Shown: positions 16,648-25,767 of the stretch, in pieces
Numbering within the stretch: position 1 is the stretch's first letter
Layout of the letters: each line of letters starts with the position of its first letter
Origin: Pseudomonas sp.
GTDB taxonomy: Bacteria; Pseudomonadota; Gammaproteobacteria; Pseudomonadales; Pseudomonadaceae
Reading direction: 5' to 3'
NCBI RefSeq assembly: GCF_030684895.1
Contig: NZ_JAUXXP010000001.1
Coordinates: forward strand, 81,850 to 145,849
DNA: 64,000 bases
Program-made: the position numbers and the translations under genes
Notes under the pieces: generated by a model
What the model was told of the DNA's origin: nothing
What the model saw: only the letters and a program-made list of their open reading frames with translations
The model's database searches: none

Positions 16648-19539
16648 TCAAGGGCGGTCAAGAACCAGCTGCATCTGCACTTCACCCTGGGCGCTATCGG
16701 CCAGCTGAGTCAACGGCTGCGGATGGCCAATAAAATAACCCTGGGCATAGTCGAGCCCCAGTGCGCGTACGCAGTCGAGGGTGGCCTGGGTTTCGACAAA
16801 CTCGGCCACCGTACTCAAGCCCAGCTGGTTAGCAATCTGCTGCATCGAACCGACCATGGCCTGGTTGATCGGGTCGCTCTCCAGGCCGCGGATAAAGCTG
16901 CCGTCGATCTTCACGATATCCAGCGGCAGATGGCGCAGGTAGGCGTAGGAGGCGAAGCCGCTGCCGAAGTCGTCCAGCGCCACTTTCAGGCCCAGGCTGC
17001 GCAGCTGTTTGATCCACTGCGATGACACCCCCAGCTCACCCAGGGCGACCATTTCGGTTACCTCGATGCACAGCTTGTGCGCCGGCAGGTTGTGCCGCAG
17101 CAGCTCGCTGTGGAGCATTTCGTGGAAGTGCGCGTTAAGCAGCGAGCTGGCAGTCAGGTTGAAGTTCACCTGGGCCAGTTGCTGCACATGCCGCGGGTTG
17201 TCCGCCAGCCATTGCAGCAGGCGCATCACCACCCAGCGGTCGATAGCGCCGAGAAAGCCGTAGCGCTCGGCCGCACCGAGGAACTGCCCTGGGCTGACCC
17301 ACTCGCCGCTGATCGGGTCGTGGTAGCGCAGCAGCACTTCATAACGCAGGCCGTCGCTGTCGCCCTGCAGCGCCACCACCGGCTGGTAGAACAGCTCGAA
17401 GTGGCCCAGCTCGATGGCCTCGCGCAGGCGGGTGATCCATTGCAGCTGGCGTTGATGTTCCAGCAGCACGCCATCGGCCGGGTTGAACTGCTGCACGCGG
17501 TTACGGCCCAGGTGCTTGGCCAGTTGGCTGGCGCTGTCGGCCCAGTTCAGTGCGGTCTCCCAGTCGCTGACGCCGCTGTCCAGCTCCAGCATGCCGATAC
17601 TGGCCTGCACGCGAAACGGTCGACCCTGCCAGCTGAAGACGAATTGCTCGACGCAGTGGCGCAGGCTCTCGGCATGTTCCAGGGCAGCTGCGTTATTGAT
17701 CTCACGCAACAGCACGGCGAATTCGTCGCCACCAATGCGTGCCAGTTCGGCATGCCGCGGCAGCTGGTGCAACAGGTGGCTGGATAGCTGGCGCAGCAGC
17801 TGATCGCCGGCCGAATGTCCGCAGAGGTCGTTGACCTGCTTGAACTGATCCAAATCCAGGCACAGCAGGTGGCTGAAGCGCGGCTTGCCCTGGCCTTTGA
17901 GACTTTCACGCAGCAGGCGCTCTAGCTCGCGGCGGTTGAGCAGACCGGTCAGCGAATCATGCGCGGCCAGGTACTGCAGGCGCTCTTCCAGGGCGCGGCG
18001 CTCACTGAGGTCGACCACGATGCCTTCGATGCAGTCCTGGGTCGGGCGCAGGTGCAGCGACAGATAGACCCAATGGCTCTGCCCGTCGCGTCCATGGATC
18101 TGACACTCCTGACTGATCGCCGGCTGCTCGTTGTGCAGCTGCGCCACCTGCGCGGCCCATTGCTCCGCGCCTAACAGCTGCTGCATGGACAGCTCGCGGC
18201 TATCCTGCGCCAGCCCCAGCAGCGCGACAAAACTCGGGTTGGCCTCGATCAGCGCACCACTGCGGGTGCAGCGGAAAATCCCCTCGCCGCTGCTGCTGAA
18301 CAGCGCCTGGTATTGCTGCAGATTGCCCAGTGCCTGGGCCTTGCTGTGCAGCAGGGCGCGGCGAATCTGCTCCAGCTGTTTGTCGAGGATGCCGCCAAAC
18401 AGCAGCATGCTCAGCACCGGCAGGTAGGCGTGCATGTAATTGAAGCCCGGCGGCAGCGGAATCACCCCACTGCGTCCCAGTGGCACCAACAGCATCAGCA
18501 GCAGCGCCGAGCTCCAGCACAGCAGGTAGGCGCTGGCGTAAGGCCGGCGCTGGCGCACGCCGAGGATCAGCAGCAACAGCTGGAACAGCCCGTTAAGCAG
18601 GATCAGCACGTTCAGCGTCTGGTAGGAGCGGAAGTGGCCGTAGCTGACAATGGTCCAGCCGCACACCAGCAGGGTCACGGCAAACAGCGCGTTGCGCAAA
18701 TGGCGCACGCGACCCAGTTCAAGCTTCAGCGAGCTGGCGAGAAACAGGCTGCTGAAAATCAGCATGCCGGGGTTGGCCAGGTTGGCCATCTGGGCCGACA
18801 GCCAGACCCACTGTGGCCACAACAGGCTGGTGATGCCATGCAGGCTGGCGTTGTACAGCGCCACGCTGGCCACCGTCAGGCAGAACCACACCAACTGCGT
18901 TTCGCGCAGGGCGCTGAACTTCACCAGAAAGAACAGCGCCAGGCTGAGCAGCGCACCCAGCAGCAGGCCGCTGCGCATCCAGTGCTCGGCCAGCAATAGC
19001 GGACTTTGCTCGGCTGCCACCAACTGCATCGGCACACTCACCGCCGAGCCGCTTTGCACCCGCAGTAATAACGTGTGCGAGCCCTCACCAAGGCGCGGCA
19101 GGTTGAGCATAAAGTGCGGCGAGGGCGCGCCACGCTCGAGAAAATCGCGGTGGTCGCCGCTGTAGAAGGGCGCGATCAGCCGTTCGCGGTCATACAGCCA
19201 GACTTCGATGTCGTCGAGAAAAGGCCGGTCGATGATCAGATCAAGGCGTTCGGCCACCGGCGCATCGAGGCGAAATGCCAGCCACCAGGCGCTGGCCGAG
19301 TAACCCAGGCGCGGCACACCATCAATCCGTTTGCCTTCGCTGGCAATGCGCTGCTGCACCTCGCCGGCGGTCAGGTTACCGCTGGGGTCTTCCAGCACCA
19401 GGCTGGCGGGCACCTCCACCGGTTGCTTGAGCTGTTCACTGCTCAGCACCAGCAATGGCAGCTCGGCAAACGCCTGGGCGCTGCCCAGTGCAAAGCAGAG
19501 CAGCGCAGCCAGCAAGGGAAGGTTGAGCAGACGGTGCAT
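16648..19539 (-). CDS. Membrane GGDEF-EAL protein with 7TMR-DISM sensor
   Basis: A 963-residue inner-membrane signalling protein. In order: signal peptide; periplasmic 7TMR-DISM extracellular domain (about 30-170); seven membrane segments (about 185-385); PAS (about 405-510); GGDEF (IGGDEFAVLL near residue 600); EAL domain from about 715. The EAL signature reads EVL, but the glutamate, the Asn of NFNLT, EVTE, LDDFGSG, KIDGSFIRG and AEFVET are kept, so both synthesis and breakdown of c-di-GMP are possible. The BLUF gene lies 84 bp upstream on the same strand, suggesting co-transcription. Confidence 0.9.
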   Translation of the reverse strand: MHRLLNLPLLAALLCFALGSAQAFAELPLLVLSSEQLKQPVEVPASLVLEDPSGNLTAGEVQQRIASEGKRIDGVPRLGYSASAWWLAFRLDAPVAERLDLIIDRPFLDDIEVWLYDRERLIAPFYSGDHRDFLERGAPSPHFMLNLPRLGEGSHTLLLRVQSGSAVSVPMQLVAAEQSPLLLAEHWMRSGLLLGALLSLALFFLVKFSALRETQLVWFCLTVASVALYNASLHGITSLLWPQWVWLSAQMANLANPGMLIFSSLFLASSLKLELGRVRHLRNALFAVTLLVCGWTIVSYGHFRSYQTLNVLILLNGLFQLLLLILGVRQRRPYASAYLLCWSSALLLMLLVPLGRSGVIPLPPGFNYMHAYLPVLSMLLFGGILDKQLEQIRRALLHSKAQALGNLQQYQALFSSSGEGIFRCTRSGALIEANPSFVALLGLAQDSRELSMQQLLGAEQWAAQVAQLHNEQPAISQECQIHGRDGQSHWVYLSLHLRPTQDCIEGIVVDLSERRALEERLQYLAAHDSLTGLLNRRELERLLRESLKGQGKPRFSHLLCLDLDQFKQVNDLCGHSAGDQLLRQLSSHLLHQLPRHAELARIGGDEFAVLLREINNAAALEHAESLRHCVEQFVFSWQGRPFRVQASIGMLELDSGVSDWETALNWADSASQLAKHLGRNRVQQFNPADGVLLEHQRQLQWITRLREAIELGHFELFYQPVVALQGDSDGLRYEVLLRYHDPISGEWVSPGQFLGAAERYGFLGAIDRWVVMRLLQWLADNPRHVQQLAQVNFNLTASSLLNAHFHEMLHSELLRHNLPAHKLCIEVTEMVALGELGVSSQWIKQLRSLGLKVALDDFGSGFASYAYLRHLPLDIVKIDGSFIRGLESDPINQAMVGSMQQIANQLGLSTVAEFVETQATLDCVRALGLDYAQGYFIGHPQPLTQLADSAQGEVQMQLVLDRP

Positions 19540-19623
19540 CCTGGCGCCTCAATAAACTGCGAGGTGCGCCAAGGCTCAGGGTGAACACAGCTCGCCTGCT
19601 AAGCGAGTTGACGCTCGGGAATT

Positions 19624-20058
19624 CTAGCTGAGAACTGGCGATTTGATTGCGCTGACGGTCTCACTCAGCTCCAGCAGCAGGCCGGTAATTTGCTCGGCGC
19701 TCATGTTGAACGGATCAAAGCGGTCGCTGGCCGAATATTTCAGAAACAACTCGCGGTTGGCCTGCTTGGCCCCGGCCCAGCCCATGCTCCAGCTGCTGTA
19801 ACGGCGCATGCTGATTTCGGCGTAGTCGAGGATGGTCAGGTCCTTGTGCCGGCTGTCATCCGCCAACCGGTTGTACAAGGCGTTCACCTCGGCACGCGGC
19901 CCTTCGAGTGCTTGCAGAAAGATATCGGCGTTGCAGCAGAGTATCCCGGTCAGGCCTTTGCCTGGGTTGTTGCGCTGTGAACTGTCGAGAATCTCGCGGA
20001 TCAGCTCGGAAGAAACGCTATGACTGGCACGGCTGGCATAGGTAAGGCGGACTAACAT
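19624..20058 (-). CDS. BLUF-domain blue-light sensor
   Basis: A 144-residue protein made of a single FAD-binding BLUF domain plus a short C-terminal helix. The residues of the light-driven hydrogen-bond switch are visible: Tyr 7 (RLTYAS), Asn 31 (RNNPGKGLTG) and Gln 49 (FLQALEG), with Trp 90 and Met 92 in YSSWSMG. Short BLUF proteins usually act on a partner by contact. The nearest candidate is the GGDEF-EAL protein encoded downstream (inference). A direct repeat at its promoter suggests control by a light-sensing MerR-type repressor. Confidence 0.9.
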   Translation of the reverse strand: MLVRLTYASRASHSVSSELIREILDSSQRNNPGKGLTGILCCNADIFLQALEGPRAEVNALYNRLADDSRHKDLTILDYAEISMRRYSSWSMGWAGAKQANRELFLKYSASDRFDPFNMSAEQITGLLLELSETVSAIKSPVLS

Positions 20059-20109
20059 AAGCAGATCCTCGCAGGCGGCGGGCAGGGTAACAGCTGCAGA
20101 TTCTGCATT

Positions 20110-20131
20110 ACTTGTATAGGATCTGTATAAC
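20110..20131 (-). promoter_or_regulatory. CarH/LitR-like direct-repeat operator at the BLUF promoter
   Basis: On the minus strand two exactly adjacent 11-mers, GTTATACAGAT and CCTATACAAGT, both fit the pattern nnTnTACAnnn reported for the B12-dependent light sensor CarH; a third, degenerate copy follows. They overlap a possible promoter (TTGCGT, 18 bp, TATACA) 50-75 bp before the BLUF start. No litR/carH gene is in the window, so the link is inference. Confidence 0.45.
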
Positions 20132-20249
20132 TAATTACGCAACATTCTTCTGCCTGCGTGCGTAACAAAAACCCTCGGCCACTCTCTATAGTGGCTACTT
20201 AGCGGCTGACACAATCAGCCGGCGCGCCAGCATCAAGGAACCCAACACC

Positions 20250-21224
20250 GTGCATGCAATGTTGCCCTTGCTCGACCAACTGGCCTTTCCGGCCATCCGC
20301 CGTGGCCAACTGGAAGCGCTGCAGATCAACCTGACCTACCGCTGCAATCAGCGCTGCCTGCATTGCCATGTGAATGCCGGGCCGACCCGCACCGAGGCCA
20401 TGACCGACGAAAGCCTGGCCCTGCTGCATCAGGTGATCGACGCGCATCCCGTGCAGACCCTCGACCTGACTGGTGGCGCACCGGAGATGCATCCGCGTTT
20501 TCGCGAGATCGTTATCCACGCCCGCCGTGAAGGCCTGCGAGTAATCGACCGCTGCAACCTGACCATCTTGAGCGAAACGGGTTATGCAGACCTGGCGCAG
20601 TTTCTCGCCGACCAAGGCGTCGAAGTCAGCGCCTCACTGCCCTGTTACTCGCGCGATAACGTCGACAAACAGCGCGGCGATGGCGTGTTTGATGCCAGCA
20701 TCAAGGGCCTGCAACAGCTCAATGCCCTCGGCTACGGCCAACCCGGCAGCGGCCTGATCCTCAACCTGGTGTACAACCCGCAAGGACCGAGCCTGCCGCC
20801 ACCCCAGCAGAGCCTCGAAGCTGATTACAAACAGCACCTGGCTGAAGACTTTGGCATCGTCTTCAACCACCTGCTGACCATCACCAATCAGCCGATTGCG
20901 CGATTTGGCAGCACCCTGGTCAGCAAGGGCCAGTTCAACGGCTATATGCAGCTGCTACGCGACAGCTATCGCCCGGAAAACCTCGAACCGCTGATGTGTC
21001 GCTCGCTGGTCAGCGTCGACTGGCAGGGCTACCTGTACGACTGCGATTTCAACCAGATGCTCGATCTGCCGCTGCAGCTGCCCGAGGTGATCGGGCGTGA
21101 TCGGGCGCACCTGCGTGACCTGCTCAATGCGTCGCTTAGCGGCAACCCTATTGTTACCCGCGATCACTGTTACGCCTGCACCGCCGGGCAGGGCTCCAGT
21201 TGCGGTGGCGCCCTGAATGACTGA
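20250..21224 (+). CDS. ArsS-type radical SAM protein (radical SAM/Cys-rich domain)
   Basis: A 324-residue radical SAM enzyme. The [4Fe-4S]-SAM motif is C32-x3-C36-x2-C39 (CNQRCLHC), followed by TGGAPEMHP. The C-terminal half has further Cys (MCRSLVS, YDCDFNQM, DHCYACTAGQGSSCGG), as in the arsenosugar-type ArsS family with a DUF3641 end. Some family members use selenocysteine near the end; this one has Cys. No arsM is seen nearby, so an arsenosugar role is uncertain. AAGGA lies 11 nt before the ATG. It heads a tight operon of five genes. The 20132-20249 leader contains its promoter region, not resolved. Confidence 0.8.
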   Translation: MHAMLPLLDQLAFPAIRRGQLEALQINLTYRCNQRCLHCHVNAGPTRTEAMTDESLALLHQVIDAHPVQTLDLTGGAPEMHPRFREIVIHARREGLRVIDRCNLTILSETGYADLAQFLADQGVEVSASLPCYSRDNVDKQRGDGVFDASIKGLQQLNALGYGQPGSGLILNLVYNPQGPSLPPPQQSLEADYKQHLAEDFGIVFNHLLTITNQPIARFGSTLVSKGQFNGYMQLLRDSYRPENLEPLMCRSLVSVDWQGYLYDCDFNQMLDLPLQLPEVIGRDRAHLRDLLNASLSGNPIVTRDHCYACTAGQGSSCGGALND

Positions 21225-21273
21225 ACAAACCGCACCCTACGCGACTGCATAACCATTAATTAAGGATTGAGCC

Positions 21274-22665
21274 ATGCAACCCACCAGTCTCACCGGCCTG
21301 TTCTTCTGGGGTTTTCTGCTGGTCTACGGCGCGTTGATGCTGGCACTGGCACCGCGCGCTGTAAGCCTGGGCGGCTTCTTCAATGGCGAGGACAACCAGG
21401 GCCGCAGCGCCAGCCCCTGGCTGATCACCTCCAGCATCTTTATCAGCTGGATCTTCGCCAAATCGGTGACCAACGCCGCCAATCTAGGGGCGACTTACGG
21501 CCTAATCGGCGGCCTGGCCTATGCCATGTACTGGTTATCGATCCCGCTGACGGGTTTTGTGATTTATCGCCTGCGCCGCCGTTTCGCAGCCACTGGGTTG
21601 GTGAGCTTTCTCAGCAGCCACTACGGGCGCGGTGCAGCGCTGGCGTTTTCTGCGGCGATTCTGATCCGCCTGTTCAACGAGGTGTGGAGCAACACTGCGG
21701 TGGTCGGCGGCTATTACGGCGACTCCGGCAGCATCGAATTTATTGCTTCGGCGTTGCTGTTTACCGCCGTCACCCTGGCCTACAGCCTGCGCGGCGGCTT
21801 GCGCAGCTCGATCCTCACAGATGCGGCGCAAGCGGCGATCTTCGTGATTGCCCTGGTCTGGGTGCTCGGCCTGGTGCTGCCGCAGCATTCGCCGACTGAG
21901 CTGGCCAGCACCAGCAATTGGGTGCTGAATGCCGGGGTCGACCTGCTGCTGGTCGCCGGCCTGCAGGCCTTCAGCTACGGCTTCCATGATCCGGTACTGA
22001 CAGATAGGGGCTTTATCAGCGAAGAGAAGGCCATGCGCCGCTCCTTCGTGATTGCCGGGGTGCTGGGTTTTATCGCCATCCTCGCCTTCAGCCTAATCGG
22101 CGTGCACGCCCAACTTACCGGCCTGGCCGCCTCCGACAACGTACCCGCCGCCCTGGCCAAGAGCCTGGGCATCGGCGCGCTGCTGGTGATGACCGTGGTG
22201 ATGGTTTCCGCTGCCGGTTCGACCCTGGATTCGACCTTTTCCAGCCTGGCCAAACTGGCCGGGCGCGAGCTGCCGAAACTGGCCGGCCGCGACCTCGGAC
22301 AGAAAGCCATTGGCGTCGGCATGGCGGTGATGGTGGTGTTCGCCCTGCTCGGTAACCTGCCAATGATCGCCGGCACCGACATCCTCAAGGCCACCACCAT
22401 CAGCGGCACCATGGTCATCGGCCTGGCCCCGGTATTCGTCCTGCACGGCCTGACCACTCCGACGCGGCTGGGCTTTCACCTGAGCTTCTGGACCGGCCTG
22501 GGCCTGGGCGTCGCCCTGACCCTGAACTGGATTCCACAGAGCTGGGCCATCGGCGACGGCAAATATGCGTTGCTGCTCGGCACCAACTTGTATGGCCTTG
22601 GGCTGTGTGTACTCGGCTATCTGCTGCCCGGTTGGTTGCTGCAGCGCAAAGCAGGCAAAGCCTGA
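21274..22665 (+). CDS. Sodium:solute symporter family transporter
   Basis: A 463-residue inner-membrane protein with about 12-13 hydrophobic segments and SSS-family features (SWIFAKSVTNAANLGATYG, SYGFHDPVLTDRGF, SAAGSTLDSTFSSLAKL). It probably imports a small organic or anionic solute with Na+; the substrate is unknown. AAGGATT precedes the ATG. Its stop overlaps the next start (TGATG). Its place after the radical SAM gene suggests it supplies or removes that pathway's compound. Confidence 0.8.
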   Translation: MQPTSLTGLFFWGFLLVYGALMLALAPRAVSLGGFFNGEDNQGRSASPWLITSSIFISWIFAKSVTNAANLGATYGLIGGLAYAMYWLSIPLTGFVIYRLRRRFAATGLVSFLSSHYGRGAALAFSAAILIRLFNEVWSNTAVVGGYYGDSGSIEFIASALLFTAVTLAYSLRGGLRSSILTDAAQAAIFVIALVWVLGLVLPQHSPTELASTSNWVLNAGVDLLLVAGLQAFSYGFHDPVLTDRGFISEEKAMRRSFVIAGVLGFIAILAFSLIGVHAQLTGLAASDNVPAALAKSLGIGALLVMTVVMVSAAGSTLDSTFSSLAKLAGRELPKLAGRDLGQKAIGVGMAVMVVFALLGNLPMIAGTDILKATTISGTMVIGLAPVFVLHGLTTPTRLGFHLSFWTGLGLGVALTLNWIPQSWAIGDGKYALLLGTNLYGLGLCVLGYLLPGWLLQRKAGKA

Positions 22666-23633
22666 TGCGCGCCGGCCGCGACTGCCCGCTGGACTATCGC
22701 CTGACGCGGGATGCCTTTAGCGGCGAGCCGCTATTCGAGTGCGACACCCTCTATGTGGTCGGCGGCCTGTATGGCAATCGCCAGGCCCTGGCCGCCCTGC
22801 AACGACGCTTGGCCGCCGAGCCAAATGCACACGTGGTGTTTAACGGCGACGCGCACTGGTTTGACCGCGACCCGCAGATTTTCCAGCAGATCGAGCAAGG
22901 CCTCGTCGCCCACCTGCCGCTGCGCGGCAACGTTGAAACCGAACTCGGGCGCGCCGATGACAGCGGTGCCGGCTGCGGCTGCGCCTACCCGATGACGGTC
23001 GAGGAGGCGGTGGTCGAGCGCTCCAACGCCATCCAGCAGACATTGAACCGCACCGTGCAGGGCTTGCCGGGCATGGCCGAGCGCCTGGCTGCGCGGCCGA
23101 GTACGGCGCTGGTCAGCGTCGGCGGGCAGCGCGTGGCGATCAGCCATGGCGACGAACAGTCCCTGGCCGGCTGGAGCTGCTCGCGGGAATCGCTCGGCGA
23201 GCCGGAGCGCCAACAGCAGCTGGATAGCTGGTTTGCCGCGAACAACGTGCAGGTTCTGGCCACCAGCCACACCTGCTCAGCGGTGGCGTTGAACCTTGAG
23301 CATGGCGCGCTGATCAATAATGGCGCGGCCGGACTGCCGAATTTTGCTGGCGGCCGTTATGGCCTACTCAGCCGCATCGCCAAGACGCCGCACCCGGCAG
23401 CGTTGTACCGCTGCCAGCGCGATGGCCTGTATATCGAAGCCTTGCCGCTGAACTACGACCACGATGCCTTTCTCGCCGACTTCGACCGCCAGTGGCCTGC
23501 CCACAGCCCGGCGGCGTTGTCCTATCGTTCCCGGGTACTCGGCCAGCTGAGCGACCGCCCCGAGCATGCCCTACTGGCCGGTTTCAGCCTGTGCCAAAGC
23601 CTGTGCGCCCTGGAGGCGCTGACTGATGAATAG
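22665..23633 (+). CDS. Metallophosphoesterase-like protein
   Basis: A 322-residue soluble protein with a calcineurin-like phosphoesterase layout: VVGGLYGN near residue 28, then FNGDAHWFD, LRGNVETE and ISHGDEQS, and a final ATSHTC. The usual DxH and GDxxD motifs are altered (VGGLYGN in place of GDxHG), so metal ligation may differ from the norm. A GCGCAYP block is unusual. The ATG shares bases with the upstream stop, and the gene overlaps the next one by 8 bp. The substrate is unknown; the operon suggests a role with the radical SAM protein. Confidence 0.7.
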   Translation: MRAGRDCPLDYRLTRDAFSGEPLFECDTLYVVGGLYGNRQALAALQRRLAAEPNAHVVFNGDAHWFDRDPQIFQQIEQGLVAHLPLRGNVETELGRADDSGAGCGCAYPMTVEEAVVERSNAIQQTLNRTVQGLPGMAERLAARPSTALVSVGGQRVAISHGDEQSLAGWSCSRESLGEPERQQQLDSWFAANNVQVLATSHTCSAVALNLEHGALINNGAAGLPNFAGGRYGLLSRIAKTPHPAALYRCQRDGLYIEALPLNYDHDAFLADFDRQWPAHSPAALSYRSRVLGQLSDRPEHALLAGFSLCQSLCALEALTDE

Positions 23634-25767
23634 CCGCAAAATCGCCCTGATGGGCCTGATCCTCGCGCTGCTCGGCAGCTTCTTGGTCTTCGACATCGGC
23701 CAGTACCTCAACCTGGAAGCACTCAAAGCGCAGCAAGCGGCGCTGAATGCTCAAGTGGCCGCGCAGCCCTGGCTGGCGGCGGGGCTGTTCTTTCTCGCCT
23801 ATGTCGCGGTCACAGCGCTGTCCTTACCCGGTGCGGCGCTGATGACCTTGCTTGGCGGGGCATTGTTCGGCTTGATCGAAGGCTTCGTGCTGATTTCCTT
23901 TGCCTCCACCCTGGGCGCAAGCCTGGCCATGCTCAGCAGTCGCTTTCTGCTGCGGGACTGGGTGCAGAGCCGCTTCGGTCAACGCCTGGCCGGGATCGAT
24001 GCCGGGGTCGAGCGTGAAGGGGCGTTCTACCTGTTCGCCCTGCGTCTGGTGCCACTGTTTCCGTTCTTCCTGATCAACCTGGCCATGGGCCTGACCCGCT
24101 TGCCGCTGCGCACCTACTGGTGGGTCAGCCAGCTCGGCATGCTGCCCGGCACACTGGTGTACGTGAATGCCGGGCGTGAGCTGGGCCAGCTGGATTCCCT
24201 GGCCGGCATCCTCTCGCCGGGGCTGCTTGGCGCCTTTGTGCTGCTCGGGGTGTTCCCGCTGATTGCACGCAAACTGCTCGGGCTGATCCAGGCACGCCGT
24301 GTGTATGCCGGCTGGCACAAACCCAAGACCTTCGACCGCAACCTGGTGGTGATTGGTGCCGGCGCCGGTGGGCTGGTCAGTGCCTATATCGCCGCGGCGG
24401 TAAAGGCCAAGGTCAGCCTGATCGAAAAACACCAGATGGGCGGCGACTGCCTGAACACCGGCTGCGTACCTTCCAAGGCGCTGCTGCGTTCGGCCAAGCT
24501 GGCCAATGAACTGAAGAAGGGCACAGCCCTGGGCTTTACTGGCGTGCAGGGCACGGTGGATTTCCCTGCGGTAATGCAGCGCATCCAGCGGGTGATCGCC
24601 GATATCGAGCCCCATGATTCGGTGGAGCGCTACACCGGCCTGGGCGTCGAAGTAATCCAGGGTGAGGCAAAAATCCTCTCGCCCTGGGCGGTGGAGGTCA
24701 ACGGCCAGACCCTGACCAGCCTCAACCTGATTATCGCCGCCGGCGCGCGGCCGCTGGTGCCGAAGATCCCCGGTATCGAGCAGGTGCAGGGCTATACCTC
24801 GGACACTATCTGGAGCCTGCGCGAGCAGCCGCGTTGGCTGCTGGTGCTGGGCGGCGGGCCGATTGGCTGTGAGCTGGCCCAGGCCTTCCAGCGCCTCGGC
24901 AGCCAGGTGATTCAGGTGGAATTGGCCGAACGTCTGCTGCCGCGCGAGGACGCCGATGCCAGCGAGCTGGTGTTGCAGAGCCTGCGCAGCGATGGCGTGG
25001 ATGTGCGCCTGCAGCATCGCGCCGAACGCTTCGAGGTGGTCGATGGTGAGCAGCGCATGGTCGCCCGCCGCCTCGACACTGGTGAGGAGGTGACCATCGC
25101 CTTCGACGGCCTGCTGCTGGCCCTCGGCCGGGTGGCCAATGTCACCGGCTATGGCGCCGAGGAGCTGGGCCTGACCCTGCGCCCCAACGGCACCCTGGAA
25201 ACCGACGAATACTTGGCCACGCGCTTTCCCAATATCTACGCGGTGGGCGATGTCACCGGGCCGTATCAGTTCACCCATGTCGCGGCGCATCAAGCCTGGT
25301 ATGCGGCGGTAAATGCCCTGTTCAGCGGTTTCAAGCGCTTCAAGGTGGATTACCGGGTGATCCCCGCCTGCACTTTTACCGATCCCGAAGTAGCCCGCGT
25401 CGGCCTCTCCGAAGGCGAAGCCAAGGCGCAGAACATCGCCTATGAGGTGACCCGCTACGGCATCGACGATCTCGACCGGGCGATTGCCGACGAAGCCGCC
25501 CACGGCTTTGTCAAAGTGCTCAGCGTGCCGGGCAAGGACCAGATTCTTGGCGTAACCATCGTTGGCGAGCACGCAGGCGAGTTGCTGGCCGAATATGTGC
25601 TGGCAATGAAACACGGCCTGGGCCTGAACAAGATTCTCGGCACTATCCACACATACCCGACCATGGCCGAGGCCAACAAGTACGCGGCTGGCGAGTGGAA
25701 ACGCGCGCATGCACCGCAAGGGCTGCTGCGGTTAGTCGAACGCTTCCATACCTGGCGCAGAAGCTGA
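23626..25767 (+). CDS. Fusion of a VTT/DedA membrane domain and a mercuric-reductase-like flavoprotein
   Basis: A 713-residue two-part protein. Residues 1-225 are membrane-bound and resemble TVP38/TMEM64 (VTT) proteins, with the block LPGAALMTLLGGALFG and FLINLAMGLTRLP. Residues 235-713 form a pyridine-nucleotide disulphide oxidoreductase with FAD motif VIGAGAGGLVSAY, redox pair CLNTGC (C275, C280), NAD motif LGGGPIGCELAQAF and a C-terminal dimerisation domain with HTYPTMAEA. The His-Cys ends of true MerA are absent. It overlaps the genes on both sides and sits fourth in the operon. Electron acceptor unknown. Confidence 0.85.
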   Translation: MNSRKIALMGLILALLGSFLVFDIGQYLNLEALKAQQAALNAQVAAQPWLAAGLFFLAYVAVTALSLPGAALMTLLGGALFGLIEGFVLISFASTLGASLAMLSSRFLLRDWVQSRFGQRLAGIDAGVEREGAFYLFALRLVPLFPFFLINLAMGLTRLPLRTYWWVSQLGMLPGTLVYVNAGRELGQLDSLAGILSPGLLGAFVLLGVFPLIARKLLGLIQARRVYAGWHKPKTFDRNLVVIGAGAGGLVSAYIAAAVKAKVSLIEKHQMGGDCLNTGCVPSKALLRSAKLANELKKGTALGFTGVQGTVDFPAVMQRIQRVIADIEPHDSVERYTGLGVEVIQGEAKILSPWAVEVNGQTLTSLNLIIAAGARPLVPKIPGIEQVQGYTSDTIWSLREQPRWLLVLGGGPIGCELAQAFQRLGSQVIQVELAERLLPREDADASELVLQSLRSDGVDVRLQHRAERFEVVDGEQRMVARRLDTGEEVTIAFDGLLLALGRVANVTGYGAEELGLTLRPNGTLETDEYLATRFPNIYAVGDVTGPYQFTHVAAHQAWYAAVNALFSGFKRFKVDYRVIPACTFTDPEVARVGLSEGEAKAQNIAYEVTRYGIDDLDRAIADEAAHGFVKVLSVPGKDQILGVTIVGEHAGELLAEYVLAMKHGLGLNKILGTIHTYPTMAEANKYAAGEWKRAHAPQGLLRLVERFHTWRRS

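Noticed and set aside
20250..21224. Radical SAM protein as a selenoprotein
   Set aside because: Some family members have an in-frame TGA; here the corresponding position is Cys (CYACTAG) and there is no internal stop.
23824..25719. A 631-residue antisense frame within the VTT-flavoprotein fusion
   Set aside because: Shadow of the real gene; amino-acid composition is typical of antisense GC-rich frames and no family is recognised.
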